From VRUE01 sp963697915 (GTDB taxonomy: Bacteria; Actinomycetota; Thermoleophilia; Solirubrobacterales; 70-9): a stretch of 64,000 nucleotides of DNA. The notes under the pieces are model-generated. The model was not told the origin of the DNA. It saw only the letters and a list, made by a program, of their open reading frames with translations, and did not search any database. Positions 17,030 through 23,873 of the stretch are shown here, one piece after another (the first letter of the stretch is position 1; every line of letters starts with the position of its first letter). The DNA is taken from NCBI GenBank assembly GCA_963697915.1, contig OY969103.1, forward strand, positions 1,674,001 to 1,738,000. Direction: 5' to 3'. A program made the translations under genes and the position numbers.

Positions 17030-17634
17030 TGGCTTCGAAAGCGCCGCCGATCGACAAGCGCCGCCAGATCCTCGACGCGGCGATCCGGGTCTTCGCCCGC
17101 CAGGGCTTCCACTCGACCCGCGTCGCCGACATCGCCGACGAGGCGGGAGTTGCCTACGGCCTCGTCTACCACTACTTCAAGTCCAAGGACGAGGTCCTCA
17201 ACGAGCTCTTCACCGAGCGCTGGGCGCTGCTCCTGGCGGCGATCGAGGAGGCCGACGCCAGCGCCACGCGGACCCCGCGCGCCAAGCTCGAGGCGGTGGC
17301 CGGCTTCATCGTCGACTCCTACCGCCACGACCCGGAGCTGATGAAGGTGATCATCGTCGAGGTGACCCGCGCCGCGAACTCGTTCGGCCGCACCCACCTG
17401 CCGGAGATCCGCCGCGCCTACGACTCGATCGCGAAGATCGTCGCCGACGGCCAGGCGAGCGGCGCCTTTCGCGACGACATCGACCCCACCTTCGCCTCGA
17501 TGTCCTTCTACGGCGCGATCGAGCAGCTCCTCTCGGGCTGGATCTTCGAACTGATCCCCGGCTCCGACGCCGACTTCGAGCAGGCAAAGACGCTTGTCAC
17601 GGCGACGATCTGCGACGGTCTCGAGCCGCGATAG
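17029..17634 (+). CDS. TetR-family transcriptional regulator (FadR-like)
   Basis: 201 residues. The N-terminal helix-turn-helix spans RRQILDAAIRVFARQGF to VAYGLVYHYFKSKDEVL. The C-terminal ligand domain (YDSIAKIVADGQASGAFRDDI) resembles acyl-CoA-responsive regulators of fatty acid degradation, which is inference. Probable operator at 16126-16139. Confidence 0.9.
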   Translation: MASKAPPIDKRRQILDAAIRVFARQGFHSTRVADIADEAGVAYGLVYHYFKSKDEVLNELFTERWALLLAAIEEADASATRTPRAKLEAVAGFIVDSYRHDPELMKVIIVEVTRAANSFGRTHLPEIRRAYDSIAKIVADGQASGAFRDDIDPTFASMSFYGAIEQLLSGWIFELIPGSDADFEQAKTLVTATICDGLEPR

Positions 17635-17650
17635 GTAAGGTCGAGCCGCA

Positions 17651-17785
17651 ATGGACAACGAGATCGCCAAACGCCTCGTCTGGAGCGGCCTGCTCGCCGC
17701 CGCCGGGGCCATCGCCAGCATCATCGCCACCAGGGCCGCCGGGATCGCCTACCGGCGTGTCTTCAACGAGGACCCGCCCGAGTAG
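17651..17785 (+). CDS. Small DUF4235-like membrane protein
   Basis: A 44-residue protein beginning MDNEIAKRLVWSGLLAAAG and ending FNEDPPE, with one membrane segment (about residues 10-28) and a basic patch. The layout resembles actinobacterial DUF4235 proteins. It is followed after 4 nt by the Holin-X gene. Function unknown; its short length makes the family match tentative. Confidence 0.6.
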   Translation: MDNEIAKRLVWSGLLAAAGAIASIIATRAAGIAYRRVFNEDPPE

Positions 17786-17789
17786 GCGC

Positions 17790-18245
17790 ATGGCCGATCC
17801 CACGCCGACCCCGCCTCTGCCCCCGACCCCGCCCCCGGTGCCGCCGCCCAAGGCGGCCGACAAATCGGTCGCCGAGCTCGTCTTCGACGTCACCGAAAGC
17901 GCCTCGACCCTCGTCCGCGAGGAGATCGAGCTGGCCAAGGCCGAGGTCGGCGAGAAAGTCGGCAGCATCCTGCGCGGCTCGGTCGTCGCCGTCGCCGCCG
18001 GCGTCTTCGCCTTCCTCGCCCTGATCCTCGCCATGCAGGGAATCGCCCTGTTGATCAACGAGGTGCTCTTCGACGGCGAGCCGTGGCCCGGCTACTTCAT
18101 CGAGGCCGGTCTCTTTCTGCTCGTCGCCGCCGGTGCCGGGCTCTTCGCCTACCGCGCCGTGCAGGCCGGCGCCCCGCCGATCCCCGAGCAGGCGATCGCC
18201 GAGGCGAAGCTGACCAAGGAAACGCTCGAAGGGGAGATCAAATGA
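17790..18245 (+). CDS. Phage-holin-like membrane protein (Actinobacterial Holin-X)
   Basis: 151 residues. A proline/threonine-rich N-terminus (about 20 residues) precedes a conserved amphipathic part VAELVFDVTESASTLVREEI and two hydrophobic hairpins near residues 65-90 and 103-125. Despite the name, these chromosomal proteins are not known to be phage lysis holins; an envelope role is assumed. ATGA overlap with the next gene. Confidence 0.75.
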   Translation: MADPTPTPPLPPTPPPVPPPKAADKSVAELVFDVTESASTLVREEIELAKAEVGEKVGSILRGSVVAVAAGVFAFLALILAMQGIALLINEVLFDGEPWPGYFIEAGLFLLVAAGAGLFAYRAVQAGAPPIPEQAIAEAKLTKETLEGEIK

Positions 18246-18463
18246 CCGCTGGCGCCGCCGGCCGCTCGCCGGCCGAGATCCGCCGCGACATCGAGGCCCA
18301 GCGCCACGAGCTGGGCCACTCGGTCACGGCCCTGCGCGGCCGCGTCGCCGAGCTCACCGACTGGCGCCGCCAGGTGCGTGAGCACAAGAACGAGATCGTC
18401 ATCGGCGCCGCCGTGGTCGGTTTCGCGATCGGCGGGCTGATGGCCCTCCGCCGCCGCCGCTAG
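18242..18463 (+). CDS. DUF3618-domain membrane protein
   Basis: 73 residues. RSPAEIRRDIEAQRHELGHS is the characteristic N-terminal helix, followed by one membrane segment (IGAAVVGFAIGGLMAL) and a terminal RRRR. It is the third gene of a small-envelope-protein cassette, overlapping its predecessor by 4 nt. Confidence 0.75.
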   Translation: MTAGAAGRSPAEIRRDIEAQRHELGHSVTALRGRVAELTDWRRQVREHKNEIVIGAAVVGFAIGGLMALRRRR

Positions 18464-18473
18464 TCGCCGTTCC

Positions 18474-19349
18474 TCAGCTCAGAACGGACTTGCTGACGCT
18501 GCCGATGCCGAGTAGGCCGGGGCCGACGTGGGCGCCGAGGACGGCGCCGATCTCGGAGACGAAGGCCGGCTCGCAGCCGAAGATCTCACGGCCGTCGTCG
18601 ACCAGGCCGGCGGCCGTCTCGTCGTCCTGGATGTGCTGGACGACCCAGGCGTCGTAGCCCGCCTCGTGGTGCACCCGGGCGTAGTCCCGGAGGCGCTCGA
18701 TCGAGCGGGCCCGGGTCCGCACCCGCTCCACCGGGGTGATCTCCTCCTCCAGCGTGAGGATCGGCTTGATCTTCAGCGCTGAGCCGATGAAGGCGGAAGC
18801 GCCGCCGATCCGGCCGCCGCGCCGCAGGTACTCGAGGGTGTCGATCGCGAACCACATCTTCAGCTCCTCGCGCGCCTGCTGGGCGCGGGCGAGGGCCACC
18901 TCGCCATCGCTGCCGCCCTGCGCCGCGGCGGCGGCGCCAAGCGCACAGAGCCCCATCCCGCCGGCGGCCGAGCGCGAGTCGAAGAGGTGGATCCGATCGC
19001 CGCCCTTGCCCTCGGCGATCAGCCGCTCGCGGGCCTGGCCGGCGGCCTCGAAGGTGCCCGAGATGCCGGCCGAGATGTGGACCGAGACGACTTCGCGGCC
19101 GGCGTCGAGCAGCGGTTCGTAGACGGAGACGAAGTCGCCGATCGAGGGCTGCGAGGTCGTCGCGCCGCCCTCGGAGGCGCGCAGGCGCTCGAAGAAGGCG
19201 CCGTAGTCGCCGATCTCGGTCTCCGGCTTCTGGTCGCCGTCGATCGCGACGTAGAGGCTGATCCGCTCGATGCCGCGGGCGGCGATCAGCTCGTCGGGGA
19301 GGTACGCGGTCGAGTCACAGACGACGGCGGTTGGCGCGGCGGCGTTCAA
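18474..19349 (-). CDS. DegV-family fatty-acid-binding protein
   Basis: 291 residues from a TTG start at 19349. VVCDSTAYLPDELI at the N-terminus, TTSQPSIGDFVSVY and SAGISGTFEAAGQAR are DegV motifs. DegV proteins (FakB type) present a bound fatty acid to FakA kinase in other phyla; no kinase gene is nearby. The start lies 41 nt from the divergent Fe-S carrier gene. Confidence 0.9.
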   Translation of the reverse strand: MNAAAPTAVVCDSTAYLPDELIAARGIERISLYVAIDGDQKPETEIGDYGAFFERLRASEGGATTSQPSIGDFVSVYEPLLDAGREVVSVHISAGISGTFEAAGQARERLIAEGKGGDRIHLFDSRSAAGGMGLCALGAAAAAQGGSDGEVALARAQQAREELKMWFAIDTLEYLRRGGRIGGASAFIGSALKIKPILTLEEEITPVERVRTRARSIERLRDYARVHHEAGYDAWVVQHIQDDETAAGLVDDGREIFGCEPAFVSEIGAVLGAHVGPGLLGIGSVSKSVLS

Positions 19350-19377
19350 AGCTGGGCGATTCTCGCAGACCTCTCGC

Positions 19378-19383
19378 TACACT
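19378..19383 (+). promoter_or_regulatory. Leaderless -10 box of the A-type Fe-S carrier gene
   Basis: TACACT lies 7 nt before GTG 19391 with no Shine-Dalgarno site between, fixing the start. Confidence 0.55.
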
Positions 19384-19390
19384 TTATGAA

Positions 19391-19765
19391 GTGACTGAGA
19401 CTTCACAAGAGGCGATCACCCTCAGCGACAAGGCGGTCGCCAAGATCGGCGAGCTGCTCGGTGGCCAGGAGGGTGGCGAGGAGCAGGCTCTGCGCGTCGC
19501 CGTGCGCGGCGGCGGCTGCTCCGGCTTCCAGTACGCGCTCGCCTTCGACCGCGCCAAGGAGGACGACCACGTCTTCGAGGTCGAGGGCGTCGCCGTCGTC
19601 GTCGACAAGACCAGCATGCAGTTCGTCTTCGGCTCCGAGGTCGACTACGTCGAAGGCCTGCAGGGCGCCGGCTTCCAGGTCAACAACCCGAACGTCGTCG
19701 CCGCCTGCGGCTGCGGCTCCTCTTTCCAAGTGAAAGAGGAGGACGCCGAGCAGGCCGCGGTCTAG
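19391..19765 (+). CDS. A-type iron-sulfur carrier (HesB/IscA/ErpA family)
   Basis: 124 residues. The three cluster-binding cysteines are in RGGGCSGFQYAL and ACGCGSSF, at the expected spacing. The protein carries Fe-S clusters to target enzymes. It converges on the Grx4-BolA genes, two further Fe-S trafficking proteins, which strengthens the assignment. Confidence 0.92.
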   Translation: MTETSQEAITLSDKAVAKIGELLGGQEGGEEQALRVAVRGGGCSGFQYALAFDRAKEDDHVFEVEGVAVVVDKTSMQFVFGSEVDYVEGLQGAGFQVNNPNVVAACGCGSSFQVKEEDAEQAAV

Positions 19766-19775
19766 CGCTCCCGCT

Positions 19776-20156
19776 CTATTCGATCTGCAGAGGCGGCGAC
19801 TGCGCCGGCGGCGAGGGCTGCGGGGCCGCCTCGGGTTGCTCGACGCCGAGGGCCTCGGCCAGCTCGCCGGACTCGAACATCTCCTCGACGATGTCGGCGC
19901 CGCCGAGCAGCTCGCCGTTGACGTAGAGCTGCGGGAAGGTCTGCCAGTCGGAGATCTCGGCGGTCACCTCGCGCAGCGGCTGCAGCGCCGGCAGCACGTC
20001 GACCGCGCCGTACTCGACGTTCATCGTGTCGAGCACCTGCACGACCCGCATCGAGAAGCCGCAGCGCGGCATCTCCGGGGTCCCTTTCATGAAGAGCAGC
20101 ACCGGGTTGGCGCCGATCATCTCCTCGACCTTCTCTTTGAGCTGGGGGTCTGCCAT
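19776..20156 (-). CDS. Monothiol glutaredoxin (Grx4/GrxD family)
   Basis: 126 residues from ATG 20156. The monothiol active site CGFS is in GTPEMPRCGFSMRVVQVL, with WQTFPQLYVNGELLGG as the glutathione-binding region. It holds a bridging [2Fe-2S] cluster and partners BolA, whose gene lies directly upstream. The C-terminal 20 residues are a proline-rich extension. TAGTCT lies 6 nt before the start, in the 13-nt gap after BolA. Confidence 0.93.
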   Translation of the reverse strand: MADPQLKEKVEEMIGANPVLLFMKGTPEMPRCGFSMRVVQVLDTMNVEYGAVDVLPALQPLREVTAEISDWQTFPQLYVNGELLGGADIVEEMFESGELAEALGVEQPEAAPQPSPPAQSPPLQIE

Positions 20157-20162
20157 GGCCAC

Positions 20163-20168
20163 AGACTA
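20163..20168 (-). promoter_or_regulatory. Leaderless -10 box of the Grx4 gene
   Basis: TAGTCT on the minus strand lies 6 nt before ATG 20156, suggesting a second promoter within the bolA-grx4 unit. Confidence 0.45.
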
Positions 20169-20169
20169 G

Positions 20170-20403
20170 CTACCCGGGTGCGTCGGTCTTGAGCGAGAGG
20201 GCGTGGATCTGGCCGTCGTCGAAGCGCTCCTTGACCGCGGCCTTGACCAACCGGTGCTGGTCGATCCGCGAGAGCCCGGCGAACTGGGCAGCGGTGACGG
20301 TCGCCCGCAGGTGGTCGCCGGCGCCGGTCTCGTCGACGACCTCGACCGCGGCGCCCGGCAGCGCCGCCTCGATCATCGCCTTGATCTCAGCGAGATCGGC
20401 CAC
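20170..20403 (-). CDS. BolA-family protein
   Basis: 77 residues. RIDQHRLVKAAVKERF contains the class-defining helix with the conserved His, and the C-terminus IHALSLKTDAPG matches the IbaG/BolA type. BolA proteins form [2Fe-2S] heterodimers with monothiol glutaredoxins, and the partner gene is directly downstream. Confidence 0.9.
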   Translation of the reverse strand: MADLAEIKAMIEAALPGAAVEVVDETGAGDHLRATVTAAQFAGLSRIDQHRLVKAAVKERFDDGQIHALSLKTDAPG

Positions 20404-20409
20404 GTGGCG

Positions 20410-21816
20410 CTAGCCGGAGACCTTCTCGCCCAGCGTCTCGAGCATCTCCTCGACGCGGACGAACTTGACCCGGGGCCGGCCGTGCGGCTCGCCGCGGCCG
20501 ACCTCGGCCTGGTCGATCGCCTGCCAGTCCTCGAAGCTGACGAAGCGGATGCCGCGCTCGCTGAGCAGCGCCTCGATCGCCTCGGGCTCGGGGCTCTCGG
20601 GGGCGAGCAGCACCTGGTCGCCGATGTCGGCGAGCAGGTGCTGGACGGTCTCCAGGGCATCTTTCTTGTTGGTGCCGATCACGCCCGAGGGGCCGCGCTT
20701 GATCCAGCCGGCGGTGTAGTGGCCGATCTTGTGGCCGGCGTCGTGCGAGTCGAGCACGCGGCCGCTCTCGTTGAGGATCAGGCCGCGCTTCTCGTCGAAG
20801 GGGACGCCTTCGATCGGGACGCCGGTATAGCCGACCGAGCGCAGCACCAGGCCGCACTCGAGCTCTTCGCGCTCGCCGCTGTCCTTGGCGCGCAGGGAGC
20901 CACCTTCCTCGACCAGCTCGTTGCGGCCGATGACGATGCTCTCGACCTTGCCGTCGCCCTTGATCTCCACCGGCGAGGCGAGGAAGCGCAGCACGACCCG
21001 CTGTTTCTTGCCCTCCGGGGTGCGCTGTGAGAACTCGGTCAGCGTCTCGACGTTGACCCGGGTCGTCTTGTCGGCCTCGTCGGACTCGAGGTAGGCGGCG
21101 CTGGCCGGGTCGAGCTCGACCTCGGCCGGGTCGACGACGATGTCGCCGTCCTCCAGCTCACCGAGCTCTTTGATCTCCGGGTTGGTGAAGGCGGCCTGGA
21201 CCGGGCCGCGGCGGCCGAGGACGACGATCTCGCGGATCCGCTTGCGGTCGAGCGCCTCGATCGCGTGGTCGGCGGTGTCGGTCTGGCGCAGCTCGTGGTC
21301 GGTCAGCGCCAGCATCCGCGCCACGTCCATCGCCACGTTGCCGTTGCCGATCACCACCGCCCGCTCACAGGAGAGGTCGAACTCCTCGTCACAGTAGTCG
21401 GGGTGGGCGTTGTACCAGCCGACGAAGGCGGTGGCGGCGTGGCTGCCGAGCAGCTCTTCGCCGGGGATGCCGAGCTGGCGGTCGGTCTCACAACCGACCG
21501 TGAAGACGATCGCGTGGTAGTGGCGCTCGAGATCCTCGACCTCGATGTCGCGGCCGACCTTGACGTTGCCGAAGAAGCGGAAGCCCTCGCGCGCCGCGGT
21601 TTTCTCGTAGACGCGGATCACCGACTTGATCTTCGGGTGGTCGGGGGCGACGCCGCCGCGGACCAGCCCGAAGGGCGTCGGCAGGCGGTCGAAGAGGTCG
21701 ACCTGGGCGTGCGTCTCGGCGTCTTTGAGGATGTGCTCGGCGGCGTAGAAGCCGGAGGGGCCGGCGCCGATGATGGCGACGCGGACGGGGTTGTCTTCGG
21801 TTCCGATCTGGGTCAT
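20410..21816 (-). CDS. Ferredoxin/adrenodoxin-type NADP+ reductase (FprA-like)
   Basis: 468 residues from ATG 21816. FAD motif IIGAGPSGFYAAEHIL near residue 15 and LFDRLPTPFGLVRGGVAPDH are signatures of FprA/adrenodoxin reductase; VIGNGNVAMDVARML is the NADP motif. The enzyme passes electrons from NADPH to ferredoxin. On the minus strand TATCCT lies 10 nt upstream. Neighbouring Fe-S and haem genes fit a role in supplying electrons. Confidence 0.92.
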   Translation of the reverse strand: MTQIGTEDNPVRVAIIGAGPSGFYAAEHILKDAETHAQVDLFDRLPTPFGLVRGGVAPDHPKIKSVIRVYEKTAAREGFRFFGNVKVGRDIEVEDLERHYHAIVFTVGCETDRQLGIPGEELLGSHAATAFVGWYNAHPDYCDEEFDLSCERAVVIGNGNVAMDVARMLALTDHELRQTDTADHAIEALDRKRIREIVVLGRRGPVQAAFTNPEIKELGELEDGDIVVDPAEVELDPASAAYLESDEADKTTRVNVETLTEFSQRTPEGKKQRVVLRFLASPVEIKGDGKVESIVIGRNELVEEGGSLRAKDSGEREELECGLVLRSVGYTGVPIEGVPFDEKRGLILNESGRVLDSHDAGHKIGHYTAGWIKRGPSGVIGTNKKDALETVQHLLADIGDQVLLAPESPEPEAIEALLSERGIRFVSFEDWQAIDQAEVGRGEPHGRPRVKFVRVEEMLETLGEKVSG

Positions 21817-21857
21817 GGGACGCGGAAGGATAGGGAAACGGGCTTGCTTACAGTCGC

Positions 21858-22553
21858 TTACGCGGTCGCCGCGACCGTGCTCGCGGTGCCGTCGAGGGCG
21901 TCGAGGGCGCGTCGCACCGACATCGCCACGCAGGTGAAGATCGGCGTCTCGCGCTCGGTGAAGGCGCTCGACTCGGTCGGCCGCAGCTCCTGCACGAGGT
22001 CGAGGAATTCCCCCGGGTCGTCGCCCTCGAAGGCGACGACGAACTCCTGGTCGTCGAGCCCGAACGAGTAGGAGGTGTTGATCGCTATTTCGGGATAGCG
22101 GCGGCCGACCTCGATGTGGCTTTTCATGATCCGCTGCCGCTCCTCGGCGGGCAGGCCGTACCAGCGGCGCTGCTTGACCATCGGGTAGACGAAGAGGTAC
22201 CTGCGCTCCGAGACGCAGATCCGCGGCCGCGCGCCCTCCTCCGAGTAGGGCGAGCGTTTGGTCATCGAGAGGAAGGAGTAGGGGGTCTCGGCCCACTTCG
22301 CCAGGCCGCTCTGGCCGAGCACGACGTGGAAGGTGTGCAGGTCGTCGAGATTTGGGCTCTGGGTGAGGATGAGCAAGTCGGCGTCGCCGCGCGTGCCTAT
22401 GGTTGAGTAGGCGCGCAGCGAGCGGTCGAGGGCGAAGTCCTCGCAGGCCGCGAGGAACTCAGCCTTGTCGGCGCTGCGCTGCTCGGCGTCGAGGCGGCGC
22501 CACCCGGGGTCGATCTTGAAGAAAGTGAACTTGGCGAACGTGCGGTCGGCCAC
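21858..22553 (-). CDS. hemQ: Coproheme decarboxylase HemQ (chlorite dismutase family)
   Basis: 231 residues from GTG 22553. Signature segments are YLFVYPMVKQRRWYGLP (catalytic Tyr in YPMxK), MKSHIEVGRRYPE (proximal His) and SFGLDDQEFVVAFE. HemQ decarboxylates coproheme to haem b as the last step of the coproporphyrin-dependent pathway of Gram-positive bacteria. No other haem genes are visible. TATCGT stands 7 nt before the start. Its 5' end overlaps the start of the divergent membrane protein gene. Confidence 0.92.
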   Translation of the reverse strand: MADRTFAKFTFFKIDPGWRRLDAEQRSADKAEFLAACEDFALDRSLRAYSTIGTRGDADLLILTQSPNLDDLHTFHVVLGQSGLAKWAETPYSFLSMTKRSPYSEEGARPRICVSERRYLFVYPMVKQRRWYGLPAEERQRIMKSHIEVGRRYPEIAINTSYSFGLDDQEFVVAFEGDDPGEFLDLVQELRPTESSAFTERETPIFTCVAMSVRRALDALDGTASTVAATA

Positions 22554-23802
22554 TGGGCTCACGATAGCGCTCTCCCTGCCTTTCGCCCTGCTGCTGGCGC
22601 TGGTCCTCGCCGGGGCCGGTTTCCAGGGCGACCCCTTCGCGATCCTCAGCACCGGGCCCGAACGGCTCTGGCAGATCGCCGACCGCCGCGGGCCCGTGGC
22701 GGGGATCAGCGTGCTCGCCTGGCTGGTGGCGTTCGGGCTGGCCCTGGTGGTCGATCGCGAGCGTGCCGGGCGCCTCGCCGCCCGCCTGCTGGCGCTCGCC
22801 CTCGTCTACATGCCGCTGGTCCTGCTCGGCACCGCGGCGCTGGAACCGGGGGAGGGGGCCGAACGGCTGCTGCTGGCGCTCGGCGCGCCGGCGCTGGCGG
22901 CGCTCAGCCTGGCGGCGCTGGGCGGCTACCGGGCGCTGGCCTTCGCCTGTGCCGCGACCGTGCTCGCCCAGACGGTCGACCTGATCGCCGGCTCGCCGCT
23001 CACCCAGCTCTCGCTGGCCGGCCCCAACCCGGCAGCCGGCCATCGCTTCTACGGGGTCGGCAACGAGCTCGAGGCGATCCTCGTCGTCCTCGTCCTGGTC
23101 GGCACCGGCGCGGCGCTGACGGGTTTCACCGCACCAGAGGTGGGTGAAAGTCGGATGCGCCGGGAGGAGGGCCGGCGCGACGCGGTCGTTTTCGTCGCCG
23201 TCGCGGTCTTCTTCTCCTTCGTCTTCGCCTACGGGCGCTTCGGCGCCGACGTCGGCGCCGCGATCGCGCTGCCGTTCGGCGCCGTGGTCGCCGCCGCGCT
23301 CTGCCTCGGCCGGCCGAGGCTGGCATGGCTGGCGCTCGCCGTGCCGCTGCCGGCGCTGGCGATCCTCGCCGCCGCCGACCTGCTCAGCGGCGCCGACGCG
23401 CACCTGACCAAGACCGTGCTGCAGGCGGACGGCGGCGACGAGGTCCTCGGCGTGATCGGGCGACGGCTCGGCGAGGCGGGGGAGAGCTTCGGCCGGCCGC
23501 TGCTGCTCGCCGGCCTGCCGCTGACGATCGCCGGCGCGATCGCCGCCTGGTGGCGCCGCGACCGCCTCGCCGCCTGGACGCGCGACCTGCCGGCGCTGCG
23601 GGCGGGGATGCTCGCCGCCCTCGCCGCGATCCTGCTCGCCACGGTCGCCAACGACTCCGGCGCCCTGCTGCTCGAGCTCGGCGCCGCCTACCTGGGCGCC
23701 TTCCTCGCCTACGCCTGGGCTGAGGAGACGCGCGTGGCACGGCGCGACTCGGCGTCCTCGGTCGCTCGCGTGCAGAGCACGCCACGCTCCCTGCGTCCTT
23801 GA
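22540..23802 (+). CDS. Multi-pass membrane protein of unknown function
   Basis: About 420 residues with roughly eleven hydrophobic segments. The segment GHRFYGVGNELEA resembles a GxRxYGIGNE motif I know from membrane domains of some envelope enzymes, but no function follows. GTG 22540 is the most plausible start; it overlaps the divergent hemQ start by 14 nt and no -10 or ribosome site is obvious. A hydrophilic loop near residues 198-212 is encoded by a hairpin-forming stretch. Confidence 0.65.
   Translation: MRSATGLTIALSLPFALLLALVLAGAGFQGDPFAILSTGPERLWQIADRRGPVAGISVLAWLVAFGLALVVDRERAGRLAARLLALALVYMPLVLLGTAALEPGEGAERLLLALGAPALAALSLAALGGYRALAFACAATVLAQTVDLIAGSPLTQLSLAGPNPAAGHRFYGVGNELEAILVVLVLVGTGAALTGFTAPEVGESRMRREEGRRDAVVFVAVAVFFSFVFAYGRFGADVGAAIALPFGAVVAAALCLGRPRLAWLALAVPLPALAILAAADLLSGADAHLTKTVLQADGGDEVLGVIGRRLGEAGESFGRPLLLAGLPLTIAGAIAAWWRRDRLAAWTRDLPALRAGMLAALAAILLATVANDSGALLLELGAAYLGAFLAYAWAEETRVARRDSASSVARVQSTPRSLRP
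22561..22566 (-). promoter_or_regulatory. Leaderless -10 box of hemQ
   Basis: TATCGT on the minus strand lies 7 nt before GTG 22553, which selects this start over longer in-frame options. Confidence 0.55.
23124..23149. repeat. Imperfect palindrome inside the multi-pass membrane protein gene
   Basis: TTTCACCGCACC and GGTGGGTGAAA form a nearly complementary pair (one bulged base) around AGAG. It encodes part of a hydrophilic loop between membrane segments. Confidence 0.4.
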
Positions 23803-23873
23803 TTCGCTTGGCCACGCACGCTCCTCTGGGTCTGCGGCTCGACCTCGGGGCCATCAACTACCCTTAGGCCTTC

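Noticed and set aside
17790..18245. Prophage remnant, from the holin-like name
   Set aside because: No phage structural, lysis or integrase gene is near; this family is chromosomal in many actinobacteria.
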